Below, piece after piece: positions 16,013 to 24,977 of a stretch of 48,608 nt of DNA. This DNA comes from WJMT01 sp964599635 (GTDB taxonomy: Bacteria > Acidobacteriota > Aminicenantia > Aminicenantales > Aminicenantaceae). Position 1 is the stretch's first letter. The number at the start of each line of letters is the position of its first letter. The stretch is taken from the NCBI GenBank assembly GCA_964599635.1, contig CAZRGM010000053.1, positions 1 to 48,608 on the forward strand, read 5' to 3'. Below the pieces are notes generated by a model. The model saw only the letters and a program-made list of their open reading frames with translations, did not search any database and was not told where the DNA came from. The position numbers and the translations under genes are program-made.

Positions 16013-17398
16013 CTATTTAATTTCTTCCATCCTGGCTGTGAAATGTCGTAGATAAGGAGCTTGATAGACAATTCGGAATCCTCTGATATCACGGCGCTTT
16101 TTATAAGTTTGAATGACCGTATCCGCTATAAAATTCAGATGAGATTGAGTGTACACTCTTCTTGGGATAGCTAGCCGAACCAACTCCAGCTTTGGAAAAA
16201 TCTCCTGCCCGGTTTTACCGTCTTTCTTTCCAAACATCACTCCACCGATTCCAGCGGTTCTAATTCCACCTTCCCGATAAAGAGCAATGGTTAACGACCA
16301 GGCCGGATATTCATTTCTTGGAATATGAGGAAGAAATTGATCAGCCAATAAATAAACGGCATGCCCTCCAGAAGGTACATATAATGGAATCCCTGCTTTT
16401 TTAAGCAGTCCCCACAAATATCCCACCTGACCAATGCGATGCTCCAGATAATTCTGTTCTATGACTTCTTTAAGACCTCTTGATATAGCTTCCATATCCC
16501 GTCCTGCTAGTCCCCCATAGGTGGCAAATCCTTCGCTTATAATCAGATTATTTTTGAGCTTCAAAGCAAGTTCATCATCATTGACCGCTAAAAAACCCCC
16601 AATATTCACCAGAGCATCCTTTTTTGCACTCATGGTGGATCCATCTGCATAAGAAAACATTTCTTTCACTATTTCATGAATGGACTTATGGCTGTATCCA
16701 GATTCATACTTTTTTATAAAATAGGCATTCTCAGCAAAGCGGCAGGCATCGATATAAAAGGGAATCTTCTGATTCCGGCATATCTGACTGACATCTTTGA
16801 TATTCCCCATGGAAACCGGCTGACCACCTCCGCTGTTATTGGTGATGGTGATCATGACGAAAGGGATATTTTCAGGCTTTTTCTCATCTATAAACTCTTC
16901 AAGTTTGTTAATATCCATATCTCCCTTAAAAAGGGTGTCTGCCTCCGGATCATAGGCTTTTTCTTGAACCAGGTCTTCACACACAACCCCTCTGACTTCA
17001 AGATTGGCTCGGGTTGTGTCAAAATGAATGTTATTGGGGACAAAATCGCCTTGATGCGTGGTGACTTCAAAAAGGATTCTTTCCGCGGCTCTTCCCTGAT
17101 GGGTCGGGATCACATGTTTAAAGCCAAAGATATCCCGGATCGTCTTTTTGAAATGATAAAAATTACGTGAACCTGCGTAAGACTCATCACCGGTCATGAT
17201 GCCCGCCCATTGGCTGTCACTCATAGCTGAAGTTCCACTGTCTGTTAACAGATCAATAAACACTTTTTCTGAAGGAATTGAAAAGACATTATAGCCAGAA
17301 ACAATGAGAGCTTTCTCTCTTTGTTCCCGGCTAAGCTTTTGAATTCCTTCGATACTTTTTATCTTATATGGCTCTAAAGGGTAATTATGCTTACACAT
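16013..17398 (-). CDS. tnaA: Tryptophanase (tryptophan indole-lyase)
   Basis: A 461-residue PLP beta-eliminating lyase; PLP lysine K260 in MSAKKDA, and the PTHQGR phosphate-binding segment at 98-103. Tryptophanase and tyrosine phenol-lyase are close relatives. The discriminating positions favour tryptophanase: D127 in FDTT (Thr124 in Citrobacter TPL, Asp137 in E. coli TnaA) and I384 in TAGIGG (Arg381 in TPL, Ile396 in TnaA). The product would be indole, pyruvate and ammonia. A strong AGGAGGGAGA ribosome site is present. It lies 33 nt after the PfkB kinase gene and could be on the same transcript. Confidence 0.85.
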   Translation of the reverse strand: MCKHNYPLEPYKIKSIEGIQKLSREQREKALIVSGYNVFSIPSEKVFIDLLTDSGTSAMSDSQWAGIMTGDESYAGSRNFYHFKKTIRDIFGFKHVIPTHQGRAAERILFEVTTHQGDFVPNNIHFDTTRANLEVRGVVCEDLVQEKAYDPEADTLFKGDMDINKLEEFIDEKKPENIPFVMITITNNSGGGQPVSMGNIKDVSQICRNQKIPFYIDACRFAENAYFIKKYESGYSHKSIHEIVKEMFSYADGSTMSAKKDALVNIGGFLAVNDDELALKLKNNLIISEGFATYGGLAGRDMEAISRGLKEVIEQNYLEHRIGQVGYLWGLLKKAGIPLYVPSGGHAVYLLADQFLPHIPRNEYPAWSLTIALYREGGIRTAGIGGVMFGKKDGKTGQEIFPKLELVRLAIPRRVYTQSHLNFIADTVIQTYKKRRDIRGFRIVYQAPYLRHFTARMEEIK

Positions 17399-17431
17399 TC
17401 TCCCTCCTGTAAATCACTATTTTTGATTCTT

Positions 17432-18331
17432 TTAAAAAGAAACCAATCTTTTAAATTCTTCAAAACGCTGATTGATCTCTGAAAAGGTCAAAGATTTTAA
17501 ACGTTGAGTTCCGAATTCCTCTATAGTAAAGGAAGCCATCACACTCCCATAAACAGCAGCCTTTCTTATGTCTTTCTCCTCAAAGGAATTCACCTTATCT
17601 AAATAACCTAAAAATCCTCCTGCGAAGCTGTCTCCAGCGCCAGTAGGATCCACCACAATCTCACACGGATGAGCTAACATACCCGAAATAAAGCTTTTCC
17701 CTATGATGATGACTCCGTGTTCTCCTTTCTTGATCACCACAAAAGAAGGTCCTTGTTCCAGAAGTTTCTTCCCAGCTCTGATGAGATTTTTTTCTCCGGT
17801 AATCTTTTTGACCTCCTCATCATTACCGAAGAATATATCTATTCTTTTTATGACTTCTAACAAGGATTCGTATCTCTGATCTATATACAGGTTAATGGTA
17901 TCCATGGCTGTTATTTTAGGATTTTCAACCTGTTGAAGAACCTCTAACTGAAGCGCCGGGTCAATGGTTCCCAGAAACACGATGTCCGCTTTTCTGTACT
18001 CTGGCAGTAAATCAGGCTTGAAATCTTTGAAAACATTGATTTCTGTTTTTAGGGTGGTTCTCTGATTTGGATCTTCTCCGTAATGCCCTTCCCAAAAAAA
18101 AGTTTTTCCTTTGGTAAGGATCAATCCCCTGGTATCTATTCCCTTTTGATTAAACACTTCGACCATCTCTTGGGGAAAATCCTCTCCCGCCACTGAAACG
18201 ATCTTGGTGTCTGTAAAATAGCTGGCTGCCAAAGAGGCATAAGAACAAGAGCCCCCTACAATTCTCTCCTTTCGTTCAAAAGGAGTTTCTACGGTATCAA
18301 AGGCTATGGATCCTATGATAACTAAACTCAT
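17432..18331 (-). CDS. PfkB-family carbohydrate/nucleoside kinase
   Basis: A 299-residue ribokinase-fold kinase. The C-terminal signature DPTGAGDSFAGGFLGYL carries the catalytic base (the second Asp), the N-terminal GGSCSYASLAASYF is the substrate-binding glycine motif, and FFGNDEEVKKITG is typical of the family. Substrate is not readable from sequence. It lies 164 nt downstream of MTA phosphorylase, so a role in purine or methylthioribose salvage is plausible. A good AAGGAGAAAGGAAG ribosome region precedes the ATG. Confidence 0.85.
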   Translation of the reverse strand: MSLVIIGSIAFDTVETPFERKERIVGGSCSYASLAASYFTDTKIVSVAGEDFPQEMVEVFNQKGIDTRGLILTKGKTFFWEGHYGEDPNQRTTLKTEINVFKDFKPDLLPEYRKADIVFLGTIDPALQLEVLQQVENPKITAMDTINLYIDQRYESLLEVIKRIDIFFGNDEEVKKITGEKNLIRAGKKLLEQGPSFVVIKKGEHGVIIIGKSFISGMLAHPCEIVVDPTGAGDSFAGGFLGYLDKVNSFEEKDIRKAAVYGSVMASFTIEEFGTQRLKSLTFSEINQRFEEFKRLVSF

Positions 18332-18495
18332 TGATTCACTTCCTTTCTCCTTGGTTTTGAATGTTTATTTTTGAATTGGATATTTTCATGATCATTCTCA
18401 CTTAATCTTGCCCGCAGCAGAAATTTGAGCTTCTGAAATTAAAATAATATAATGAGCGAACACACCCAGTCAATGAATAATCCCTGGAAAGACAT

Positions 18496-19395
18496 TTATT
18501 TATCTTTGGATAGATATTTATCGATGATAAGTCCTAATTTTTTTCGTGCTGAAGGCGGGATTTTGCTGGGATCTGTGACAATGCAGTTTTTTAAAGCATT
18601 TTGGCATTCACATTTCCTCTCTTTTCCATCGGGAAGAATTTTAACAGCTTTCCTGATTATACTTTTGGCATTGTTAACATTTTCCCTCATATTTTCTAAA
18701 ATCATTTCTACTGAAACAGAGTCTTCAGATTCATGCCATACGTCGTAATCCGTTATGAGGCTCATGCTGGCATAACAAATCTCAGCTTCCCGGCATAATT
18801 TAGCTTCTGTGGCACTGGTCATACCAATCACATCACAGCCCCATTTTCTGTATATATTTGACTCAGAAATGGTTGAAAAATGAGGCCCCTGGATGCAGAG
18901 ATAAATTCCTTTATCATGGACTCTTAATCCCATCTCTTTTCCTATCCTGTATAAAACATTTGACAGATCAGGACACACCGGATGAGCAAATCCAATATGA
19001 GCGGCCAACCCATTTCCAAAAAAAGAATTCTCTCGGACTGTTCTGTCATAAAACTGATCGGGGAATAAAATATCTGTGGGTTTTATTTCTTCTTTAAGAG
19101 AGCCGACAGAATTGACTGAAATAACACGGCTTACTCCCAGCATTTTAAATCCATAAATATTGGCTCTATAATTTATTTCAGAAGGGAGCAATCTGTGACC
19201 CCGGCCGTGCCTGCTGAGGAAGGCTATTTTCTTTCCTTCCAAAATTCCTGTCATGTAAGCATCCGAAGGTTTCCCAAAGGGAGTTTGGAGACTCAACGAT
19301 TTGAGATTTTTGATCCCTTCCATATCATAAAGACCTGTGCCTCCCAGGATGCCAATATCAGCAGAGGGGATCGGTTTATTTTTAAAATCCGCCAT
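18496..19395 (-). CDS. mtnP: S-methyl-5'-thioadenosine phosphorylase
   Basis: This 299-residue trimeric purine nucleoside phosphorylase-family enzyme splits MTA to adenine and methylthioribose-1-phosphate. GILGGTGLYD (15-24), SRHGRGHRLLPSEINYRAN, NSVGSLKEE, the purine-site segment IGMTSATEAKL and the TDYDVWHE block are all present. The C-terminal tail with KCECQNALKNC is shared by many bacterial MTAPs. AAGGAGG lies 5 nt before the ATG. It leads a possible mtnP-pfkB-tnaA transcript. Confidence 0.92.
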   Translation of the reverse strand: MADFKNKPIPSADIGILGGTGLYDMEGIKNLKSLSLQTPFGKPSDAYMTGILEGKKIAFLSRHGRGHRLLPSEINYRANIYGFKMLGVSRVISVNSVGSLKEEIKPTDILFPDQFYDRTVRENSFFGNGLAAHIGFAHPVCPDLSNVLYRIGKEMGLRVHDKGIYLCIQGPHFSTISESNIYRKWGCDVIGMTSATEAKLCREAEICYASMSLITDYDVWHESEDSVSVEMILENMRENVNNAKSIIRKAVKILPDGKERKCECQNALKNCIVTDPSKIPPSARKKLGLIIDKYLSKDK

Positions 19396-19688
19396 GTTTC
19401 CTCCTTGAATCAGTTTGATCTAGATGATTCATAATAAGCTCATCACTCATTTAATAATATCCAGTGAACCATAAAGAGTAAAGAGTCAGAAAAAAGAGCA
19501 TTCAATGAAAATTTAATATAACCTATAATGAATGAATATTGAAATCAAAAAAACGGTTAAAATCGTTTCATTGGATCCTTTATGAAAATTTAGAAAGTCA
19601 GATTTAAAAAATAAAATAAAAATGGGTTCAGTTTTCATGCTTGAGCTTTAACCATAATTCAGTTATTCTATTGTCCATGGAAAGCATC

Positions 19689-20462
19689 ATGAACACCACA
19701 GAAAAACATCGTTATGCTGCGGATCTGCTGGCCCGTTCAGATCACATTGTTGCCTTTACAGGTTCCGGTATTTCTTCTGAATCTGGGATACCCACCTTTC
19801 GAGGAAAAGATGGATTATGGAAAAAATTCAGAGCCCAAGACCTCGCTACTCCGATTGCATTCTCGACAAATCCAAAGCAAGTCTGGGAATGGTATGACTC
19901 GCGGAGGCAACTGATTTCAGAAAAAAACCCTAATCCTGGCCATAAAACTCTTGCTGAATGGGACGATTTTTTTGCATCACTTTATGTCATCACTCAAAAT
20001 ATAGATGGGCTCCATCAGAGAGCTGGCTCAAAAAAAATAATTGAACTGCATGGCAATATTTGGAAATTAAGATGTACCCAAAAAGGAACTATCATCGAAG
20101 ATCACACCACTCCCCTTAAAGAAATCCCTCCTAAATGTAAAATATGTGGTGCTCTATTGAGACCCCATGTGGTTTGGTTTGGAGAAACTTTAGATATGGA
20201 TCTTCTCAACCAGGCCTTGAAACTGAGTTCACAAGCTGACCTTATGCTTGTTATTGGTACTTCCTCTTTAGTTAATCCAGCAGCCTCTATTCCAATGGCA
20301 GCCAAGGAATCTGGTGCCAAAATTATAGAGATAAACCCAGATTCGACTCCTCTCACTCCCCATGCTGATATCAGTATAAAAGGAAAATCAGGCGATGTTC
20401 TTCCTCAAATTTCAGAAATACTGAAACAAAAAGTTCAAAAAAACAGGAAAAAGAAAAAATGA
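19689..20462 (+). CDS. cobB: Sirtuin (CobB-type NAD-dependent deacylase)
   Basis: This is a 257-residue Sir2 protein. NAD-binding GSGISSESGIPTFRG lies at 25-39, TQNIDGLH at 102-109, the catalytic H121 in ELHGN, and GTSSLVNPA at the ribose pocket. Y69 and R72 (WYDSRR) form the YxxR signature of SIRT5/CobB-type class III sirtuins, which favour succinyl- or malonyl-lysine. The zinc site has three clear cysteines (C129, C150, C153); the usual fourth is missing after CTQKG, as also in E. coli CobB. I prefer ATG 19689 (GGAAAG upstream); ATG 19677 and TTG 19641 are alternatives. larC overlaps its stop. Confidence 0.88.
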   Translation: MNTTEKHRYAADLLARSDHIVAFTGSGISSESGIPTFRGKDGLWKKFRAQDLATPIAFSTNPKQVWEWYDSRRQLISEKNPNPGHKTLAEWDDFFASLYVITQNIDGLHQRAGSKKIIELHGNIWKLRCTQKGTIIEDHTTPLKEIPPKCKICGALLRPHVVWFGETLDMDLLNQALKLSSQADLMLVIGTSSLVNPAASIPMAAKESGAKIIEINPDSTPLTPHADISIKGKSGDVLPQISEILKQKVQKNRKKKK

Positions 20463-21631
20463 AATATGTCTATTTCGATATGCCGTCAGGAATAAGTGGA
20501 GATATGACACTGGGAGCTCTTCTGGATTTAGGAGCAGATGCAGAGCTTTTTAAAGAGAAAATAGCTTCTCTCGATCTCCCTGTTGAAATAAATATCAAGA
20601 ATACTCAAAGGGCCTCCCTGAGAGCTTTAAAAGTAGATGTTTCTGTTTTAGAAAAGAATAAAACGTCACGAAAGTGGCCTGATATTGAAAGAATCATAGA
20701 AAAAAGTTCTTTTTCAAAATCTGTCAAAAAAAGAGCGGGACTCATATTTAAAAATCTTTTTAAGGCCGAAGCGAAGGTTCATGGCCAAAATTTGAATTCA
20801 ACCCACCTTCACGAAGCTGGCGCAGACGATGCAATTGTGGATATCATAGGAACCTGTTTTTTGATCGAACAGCTCCATATAGAAAATTTCTTTGCATCCC
20901 CCTTAAACCTGGGTGGAGGGGTTGTCCAAGCTGCACACGGAATCCTCCCAGTTCCAGCCCCAGCAGTGACTGAACTTCTCAAAAATATCCCTGTTTATTC
21001 GGCACACATCAAACAAGAGCTCGTTACCCCGACCGGAGCAGCTATTATTTCATCTTTAGTCCAAAGTTACTCTTCTTTTCCAGAATTAAGTTATGAAAAA
21101 ATAGGATGCGGCGCAGGGGCCAAGAACTTTTATGGATTTTCCAATATCCTGCGTGTTTTTTATGGAGAAACAAGCGAAAATCAGCTCCAAAAAGAAGTAT
21201 TCCAGATAGAAGCTAACATTGATGATTCAAATCCCCAAGTCATAGCCGCATTCCTTGAAAAAGCACTCAAAAAAGGAGCTTTGGATGTCTATCTTACTCC
21301 AATCGTCATGAAGAAAAACCGCCTGGCAACAAAACTGACTCTACTCGTTGAATCCAATAAAATTGATCAATTAGCCGCTCTCATTTTTGAAGAAACCAGC
21401 ACCATAGGTTTTAGATATTACCCAGTCAAAAGACAGATATTGAAAAGAGAAAAGAAGAGCGTCAATGTCATGGGAGAGTCTATCTCAATCAAAGCTTCTG
21501 AGTATAAAGGGAAATTAATCAATATCCAGCCGGAATTTTCTGAATGTAAAAAATTAGCCGATAAAAAAAAGATCGCGCTCAAAAAGATTATGGAGATGGC
21601 TGTTATCGAATTCTCATCGCAAAGAAAATAA
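20459..21631 (+). CDS. larC: Nickel-pincer cofactor biosynthesis protein LarC
   Basis: LarC (former DUF111) is the CTP-dependent cyclometallase that inserts nickel into the pyridinium dithiocarboxylate cofactor used by lactate racemase-type enzymes. The 390-residue ORF carries the start block YFDMPSGISGDMTLGALLDLG, HLHEAGADDAIVDIIG, LGGGVVQAAHGILPVPAPA, and the C-terminal NIDDSNPQ and MKKNRLATKLTLL segments. It is one continuous frame, unlike species where larC is read by programmed frameshift. The ATG overlaps the sirtuin stop (ATGA). No larA, larB or larE is in the window. Confidence 0.92.
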   Translation: MKYVYFDMPSGISGDMTLGALLDLGADAELFKEKIASLDLPVEINIKNTQRASLRALKVDVSVLEKNKTSRKWPDIERIIEKSSFSKSVKKRAGLIFKNLFKAEAKVHGQNLNSTHLHEAGADDAIVDIIGTCFLIEQLHIENFFASPLNLGGGVVQAAHGILPVPAPAVTELLKNIPVYSAHIKQELVTPTGAAIISSLVQSYSSFPELSYEKIGCGAGAKNFYGFSNILRVFYGETSENQLQKEVFQIEANIDDSNPQVIAAFLEKALKKGALDVYLTPIVMKKNRLATKLTLLVESNKIDQLAALIFEETSTIGFRYYPVKRQILKREKKSVNVMGESISIKASEYKGKLINIQPEFSECKKLADKKKIALKKIMEMAVIEFSSQRK

Positions 21632-21658
21632 TAAAGGGATAGGCCCAAGGAGAATAAA

Positions 21659-22240
21659 GTGAATCAAAAAAAAATTGAACAGGGAGTCAAGCTCATCTTA
21701 GAAGGAATCGGTGAAGACATAACAAGACCTGGAATTCGGAGAACACCCAAACGAGTGGTTTCTATGTTTAAAGAAATCCTGGGAGGAACTGAGAAAGATC
21801 CATCAAAATTTTTACACCCCATTATGGGCGAAAAACATGACGAAATGGTCATTATAAAAAACATTCCCTTGTATTCCATGTGTGAACACCACCTGCTTCC
21901 CTTTGCAGGGGTCGCTCATGTCGCTTACATACCTAAAGGAGGACGAATCGTGGGTCTCAGTAAAATCGCTCGGGCCGTAGATGTTTTTTCCCAGAGGCTT
22001 CAGGTTCAGGAAAGACTCACTAAACAGATTGCAGATACTATAAATGAAAACTTAAAACCATTAGGAGTGATGGTCGTTATCGAAGCTGAACATATGTGTA
22101 TGTCAATGAGAGGAGCCAAAAAACCAAAATCTATGACTGTAACATCTGCTGTCAGAGGTTCTTTCCGTACTTCGAGTGCCACTCGATCTGAAGCGATGAC
22201 TTTAATCAGAGGAGGATTAACCAGTGGAAGGGAAACCTAA
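21659..22240 (+). CDS. folE: GTP cyclohydrolase I (FolE)
   Basis: FolE catalyses the first step from GTP towards tetrahydrofolate, and also to preQ1/queuosine, which links it to queA at 14280. The 193-residue enzyme has the zinc ligands C and H in YSMCEHHLLPF and the second Cys in EHMCMSMRG, plus the GLSKIARAVDVFSQRLQVQERLT core. The start is GTG at 21659 with AAGGAG six bases upstream. Its last 17 nt overlap the start of metG. Confidence 0.95.
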   Translation: MNQKKIEQGVKLILEGIGEDITRPGIRRTPKRVVSMFKEILGGTEKDPSKFLHPIMGEKHDEMVIIKNIPLYSMCEHHLLPFAGVAHVAYIPKGGRIVGLSKIARAVDVFSQRLQVQERLTKQIADTINENLKPLGVMVVIEAEHMCMSMRGAKKPKSMTVTSAVRGSFRTSSATRSEAMTLIRGGLTSGRET

Positions 22241-24164
22241 AGAGACCTTTTATATCACCACCCCTATCTATTATGTGAACGATGTTCCTCATATCGGGCA
22301 TGCTTATACCACCATTATTGCCGATGCCATAAGTCGTTATAAGAAATTAGCTCGAAAAAAAGTCTTCTTTCTTACAGGGACTGATGAACATGGACAAAAG
22401 ATAGAAAAAAGTGCCCAAAAGAAAGGAATCAAACCCATTGAACTTGCTGATCAAGTTGTGAAAAGATTTAAAATTCTCTGGGAAGAATTAAATATATCCT
22501 ATGACTATTTTATTCGAACCACAGAAAAAAGGCATGAAAAAGGAGTGCAGGAGCTTTTCCAGAAACTCAGGAATAAAGGAGAAATTTATAAGGGTGTTTA
22601 TAAGGGATTTTACTGTGTGAGCTGTGAAAATTTTCTTTCTGAAGATGTGCCTCTTGAAAAACAGGGGTATAAAATTTGTCCTGATTGTGGGAAAAAAGCA
22701 ACTAGAGTCTCTGAAGAATGCTATTTCTTCCGTTTATCCGCTTATCAGGACCGGCTTCTTGATTATTATGAAAAAAACCCCTTGTTTGTGAGACCCAAAA
22801 GCCGGATGAATGAAATCAAAAGCTTTGTCAAAAAAGGGCTTAAAGATTTGAGTATCACCCGATCCACAGTAAAGTGGGGAATCTCTGTCCCGGATGATCC
22901 TGAACAGTCAATTTATGTCTGGTTCGATGCCTTAAATAATTATCTGACAGGAATTGGATATGGATGGAATTCAGGTCTTTATCAAACCTATTGGCCTCCA
23001 GACATCCATCTGATAGGAAAAGACATACTTAGATTTCATGCTGTCTACTGGCCTGCCTTTCTCATGGCTGGAGACTTCCCCCTTCCAAAAACAGTGTACG
23101 CTCATGGATGGTGGCTGAAAGATAAATCAAAAATGTCCAAATCAAGAGGAAATATCTTTGACCCTCATACGATACTCAAAAATTTTGGTACGGATCTATT
23201 GAGATATTTTTTGCTTCGAGAAATTCCCATAGGATTAGACGGAAATTTCTCTTATGAAGGATTCATCCATAGATGCAATTCTGATCTAGCCAATGACCTG
23301 GGCAACCTTGTTCAGAGAACACTTACCATGATTAAAAATTATTTTAGAGGAAAAATTCAGAGCCTTGGGGAAGAAAACAGTGATGACATAAGCCTCAGAA
23401 AAAGATTTGATGTCTTGAAATCAAGAGTTATGGACTTTTATGACAATTACTCAATAAACAAAGCGCTTGAAGAGATATGGAGCTACCTCAATTCTATAAA
23501 CAAATACCTTGCAGAGAACGAGCCGTGGAACCTTATTAAAGATGAGACCAAACAGAATAGGGTGTCCCGCATTCTCTATCAGACTACCTGTGCCCTGCGT
23601 GGAATCAGCTATTTTCTTTATCCGGTCATGCCTGAATCAGCAAATAAAATATGGGATCTTCTGGGAGAAGAAAAAAATATCGAAAAAGAGTTTGTGGATG
23701 ACTTAAAATTTGAAGATTATAAAACTTCCTATGAAATCAAAATGCCTCAACCTCTCTTTCCCAGAGTGGATCTCGAAGCCTTTCTAAAAAAGGAAGAACA
23801 GACCGTTCAAGGCAAACCCAAAAAGGAGGGAGAAATGAGTCAAATATCCTTCAATGAATTTAAGAAAATGGATTTAAGAGTCGCTCAAATTTTGAGCGCC
23901 GAAAAAGTCGAAGGAACCCGAAAGCTCATCAAGATGGAGGCAGACATCGGAGATGAAAAAAGACAGATGGTAGCCGGGATTGCAGAAACCTATGAACCCG
24001 AAGACCTCATCGGGAAAAAGCTTGTGGTGATCGTCAATCTCGAACCAGCGACCATCCATGGGATTGAATCTCAAGCCATGCTGCTAGCCGGCTGCAAAGA
24101 AGACGGGACCGCTGTGATTCCCTTCTTTACAGAAGATATTCCGGCCGGATCTAAGGTTCAGTAA
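22224..24164 (+). CDS. metG: Methionyl-tRNA synthetase with C-terminal tRNA-binding domain
   Basis: A class I synthetase of 646 residues. HIGH motif at 23-26 (PHIGHAYT), one zinc knuckle formed by C131, C134, C152 and C155, KMSKS at 303-307, an anticodon-binding helical domain, and a C-terminal EMAP/Trbp111-like OB domain from about residue 540 (FKKMDLRVAQILSAEKVEG, then EPATIHGIESQAMLLA). The start is GTG at 22224, inside folE, with GGAGG eight bases upstream; no ATG lies nearby. It is convergent with tsaC, 19 nt away. Confidence 0.95.
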   Translation: MEGKPKETFYITTPIYYVNDVPHIGHAYTTIIADAISRYKKLARKKVFFLTGTDEHGQKIEKSAQKKGIKPIELADQVVKRFKILWEELNISYDYFIRTTEKRHEKGVQELFQKLRNKGEIYKGVYKGFYCVSCENFLSEDVPLEKQGYKICPDCGKKATRVSEECYFFRLSAYQDRLLDYYEKNPLFVRPKSRMNEIKSFVKKGLKDLSITRSTVKWGISVPDDPEQSIYVWFDALNNYLTGIGYGWNSGLYQTYWPPDIHLIGKDILRFHAVYWPAFLMAGDFPLPKTVYAHGWWLKDKSKMSKSRGNIFDPHTILKNFGTDLLRYFLLREIPIGLDGNFSYEGFIHRCNSDLANDLGNLVQRTLTMIKNYFRGKIQSLGEENSDDISLRKRFDVLKSRVMDFYDNYSINKALEEIWSYLNSINKYLAENEPWNLIKDETKQNRVSRILYQTTCALRGISYFLYPVMPESANKIWDLLGEEKNIEKEFVDDLKFEDYKTSYEIKMPQPLFPRVDLEAFLKKEEQTVQGKPKKEGEMSQISFNEFKKMDLRVAQILSAEKVEGTRKLIKMEADIGDEKRQMVAGIAETYEPEDLIGKKLVVIVNLEPATIHGIESQAMLLAGCKEDGTAVIPFFTEDIPAGSKVQ

Positions 24165-24183
24165 TTGAGGCTGAGTCGTATTT

Positions 24184-24822
24184 TCATGACTTAAAGTAAG
24201 GTTCGAACTCTTGTGAGGAGACTGCCCCTTCTCTGAGTATTTTCGGCTTGCCGGATACAAGATTTAAAACGGTGGAAGGAAGTCCTCCTTTAGTCTCTCC
24301 CCCGTCAACAAGAAGATCGACCTTTCCTTTAAAAACTTCAATAGCTTTTCCCGGAGTAGAGATTTCCGAGCTGCCTGAGACATTGGCGCTGGTGGCTGTG
24401 ATGGGGAAACCGGTCTCTTTCACCATAGCGTTCATCCATTTGTGTTCAGGCCAGCGGATTCCAATAGTTTTGTTTGGGCCTGTTATGTATTCAGGAAATT
24501 TTTCCGAGGCCTTGAGCACCAGGGTTAAAGGACCCGGCCAGAATCTCTCCGCAACAGAATAAAATAAATCCGGTCTCTCAGATGTGATCTCTTCCACCAT
24601 CTTCATTCCAGATACAATCACAGAAATTGGTTTGGAAGATTCTCTCCGTTTAAGTCTAAAAACCCTTTCAATAACTTTTTGTGAATAACAGCTAGCCCCC
24701 AATGCATAAAAAGTTTCCGTGGGATATATGACCAATCCATTGGAATGGAGCACTTTGCTTATCCATTCAATCTTGTTAAGCTCTATTTGGTTCAGATTTA
24801 TTTTTATGACCTGAGTTTTCAT
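24184..24822 (-). CDS. tsaC: Threonylcarbamoyl-AMP synthase (Sua5/YciO/YrdC family)
   Basis: The 212-residue YrdC-domain protein makes threonylcarbamoyl-AMP for the t6A37 modification of ANN-decoding tRNAs. Family features are YPTETFYALGA (usual form PTDTVYGLG), RLKRRESSKPISVIV, FWPGPLTLVLKA, GIRWPEH and TATSANVSG. It lacks the C-terminal Sua5 domain, so it is the short TsaC type. The candidate promoter (24829-24857) would start transcription at or within a base or two of the ATG, and no ribosome site is present. Confidence 0.9.
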   Translation of the reverse strand: MKTQVIKINLNQIELNKIEWISKVLHSNGLVIYPTETFYALGASCYSQKVIERVFRLKRRESSKPISVIVSGMKMVEEITSERPDLFYSVAERFWPGPLTLVLKASEKFPEYITGPNKTIGIRWPEHKWMNAMVKETGFPITATSANVSGSSEISTPGKAIEVFKGKVDLLVDGGETKGGLPSTVLNLVSGKPKILREGAVSSQEFEPYFKS

Positions 24823-24828
24823 GACTAT

Positions 24829-24857
24829 CTTATACCAAACAATCCTAAATTATTCAA
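24829..24857 (-). promoter_or_regulatory. Candidate promoter of tsaC using a repeat end
   Basis: On the minus strand TTGAAT (24852-24857) is followed after 17 nt by TATAAG (24829-24834). The -35 hexamer lies within the family 2 repeat at 24844-24867. The predicted start is close to 24822, the first base of the tsaC ATG, so the message may be leaderless. Confidence 0.4.
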
Positions 24858-24867
24858 AAAAATGACG
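24844..24867 (-). repeat. Intergenic repeat family 2, copy d
   Basis: On the minus strand this reads CGTCATTTTTTTGAATAAT followed by TTAGG, a diverged version of the copies at 8865, 12513 and 28586. On the plus strand its end CCTAAATTATTCA matches 12285-12297 (CCTAGATTATTCA) at 12 of 13 positions. Confidence 0.55.
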
Positions 24868-24936
24868 ATATTTCTATGAGGGCTTTATTCTCAATGATGT
24901 AAAAAATTTCTTCAATAAAACTTAAAAAGTATGATC

Positions 24937-24964
24937 TTGCGTTTCACCTGACTTCATATATAAT
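24937..24964 (+). promoter_or_regulatory. Candidate promoter upstream of the outer-membrane protein gene
   Basis: TTGCGT (24937-24942), a 16-nt spacer and a consensus TATAAT (24959-24964). An AGGAG follows directly, then a 34-codon reading frame at 24978. A second candidate, TTGACC (25024-25029) with 17 nt to TATTTT (25047-25052), lies closer to the 25125 gene. Confidence 0.4.
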
Positions 24965-24977
24965 AGGAGTGATTTGC

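Noticed and set aside
18452..18748. A 98-codon open frame on the plus strand
   Set aside because: It lies almost wholly antisense to mtnP, whose family signature is unambiguous; its composition is that of a shadow frame.
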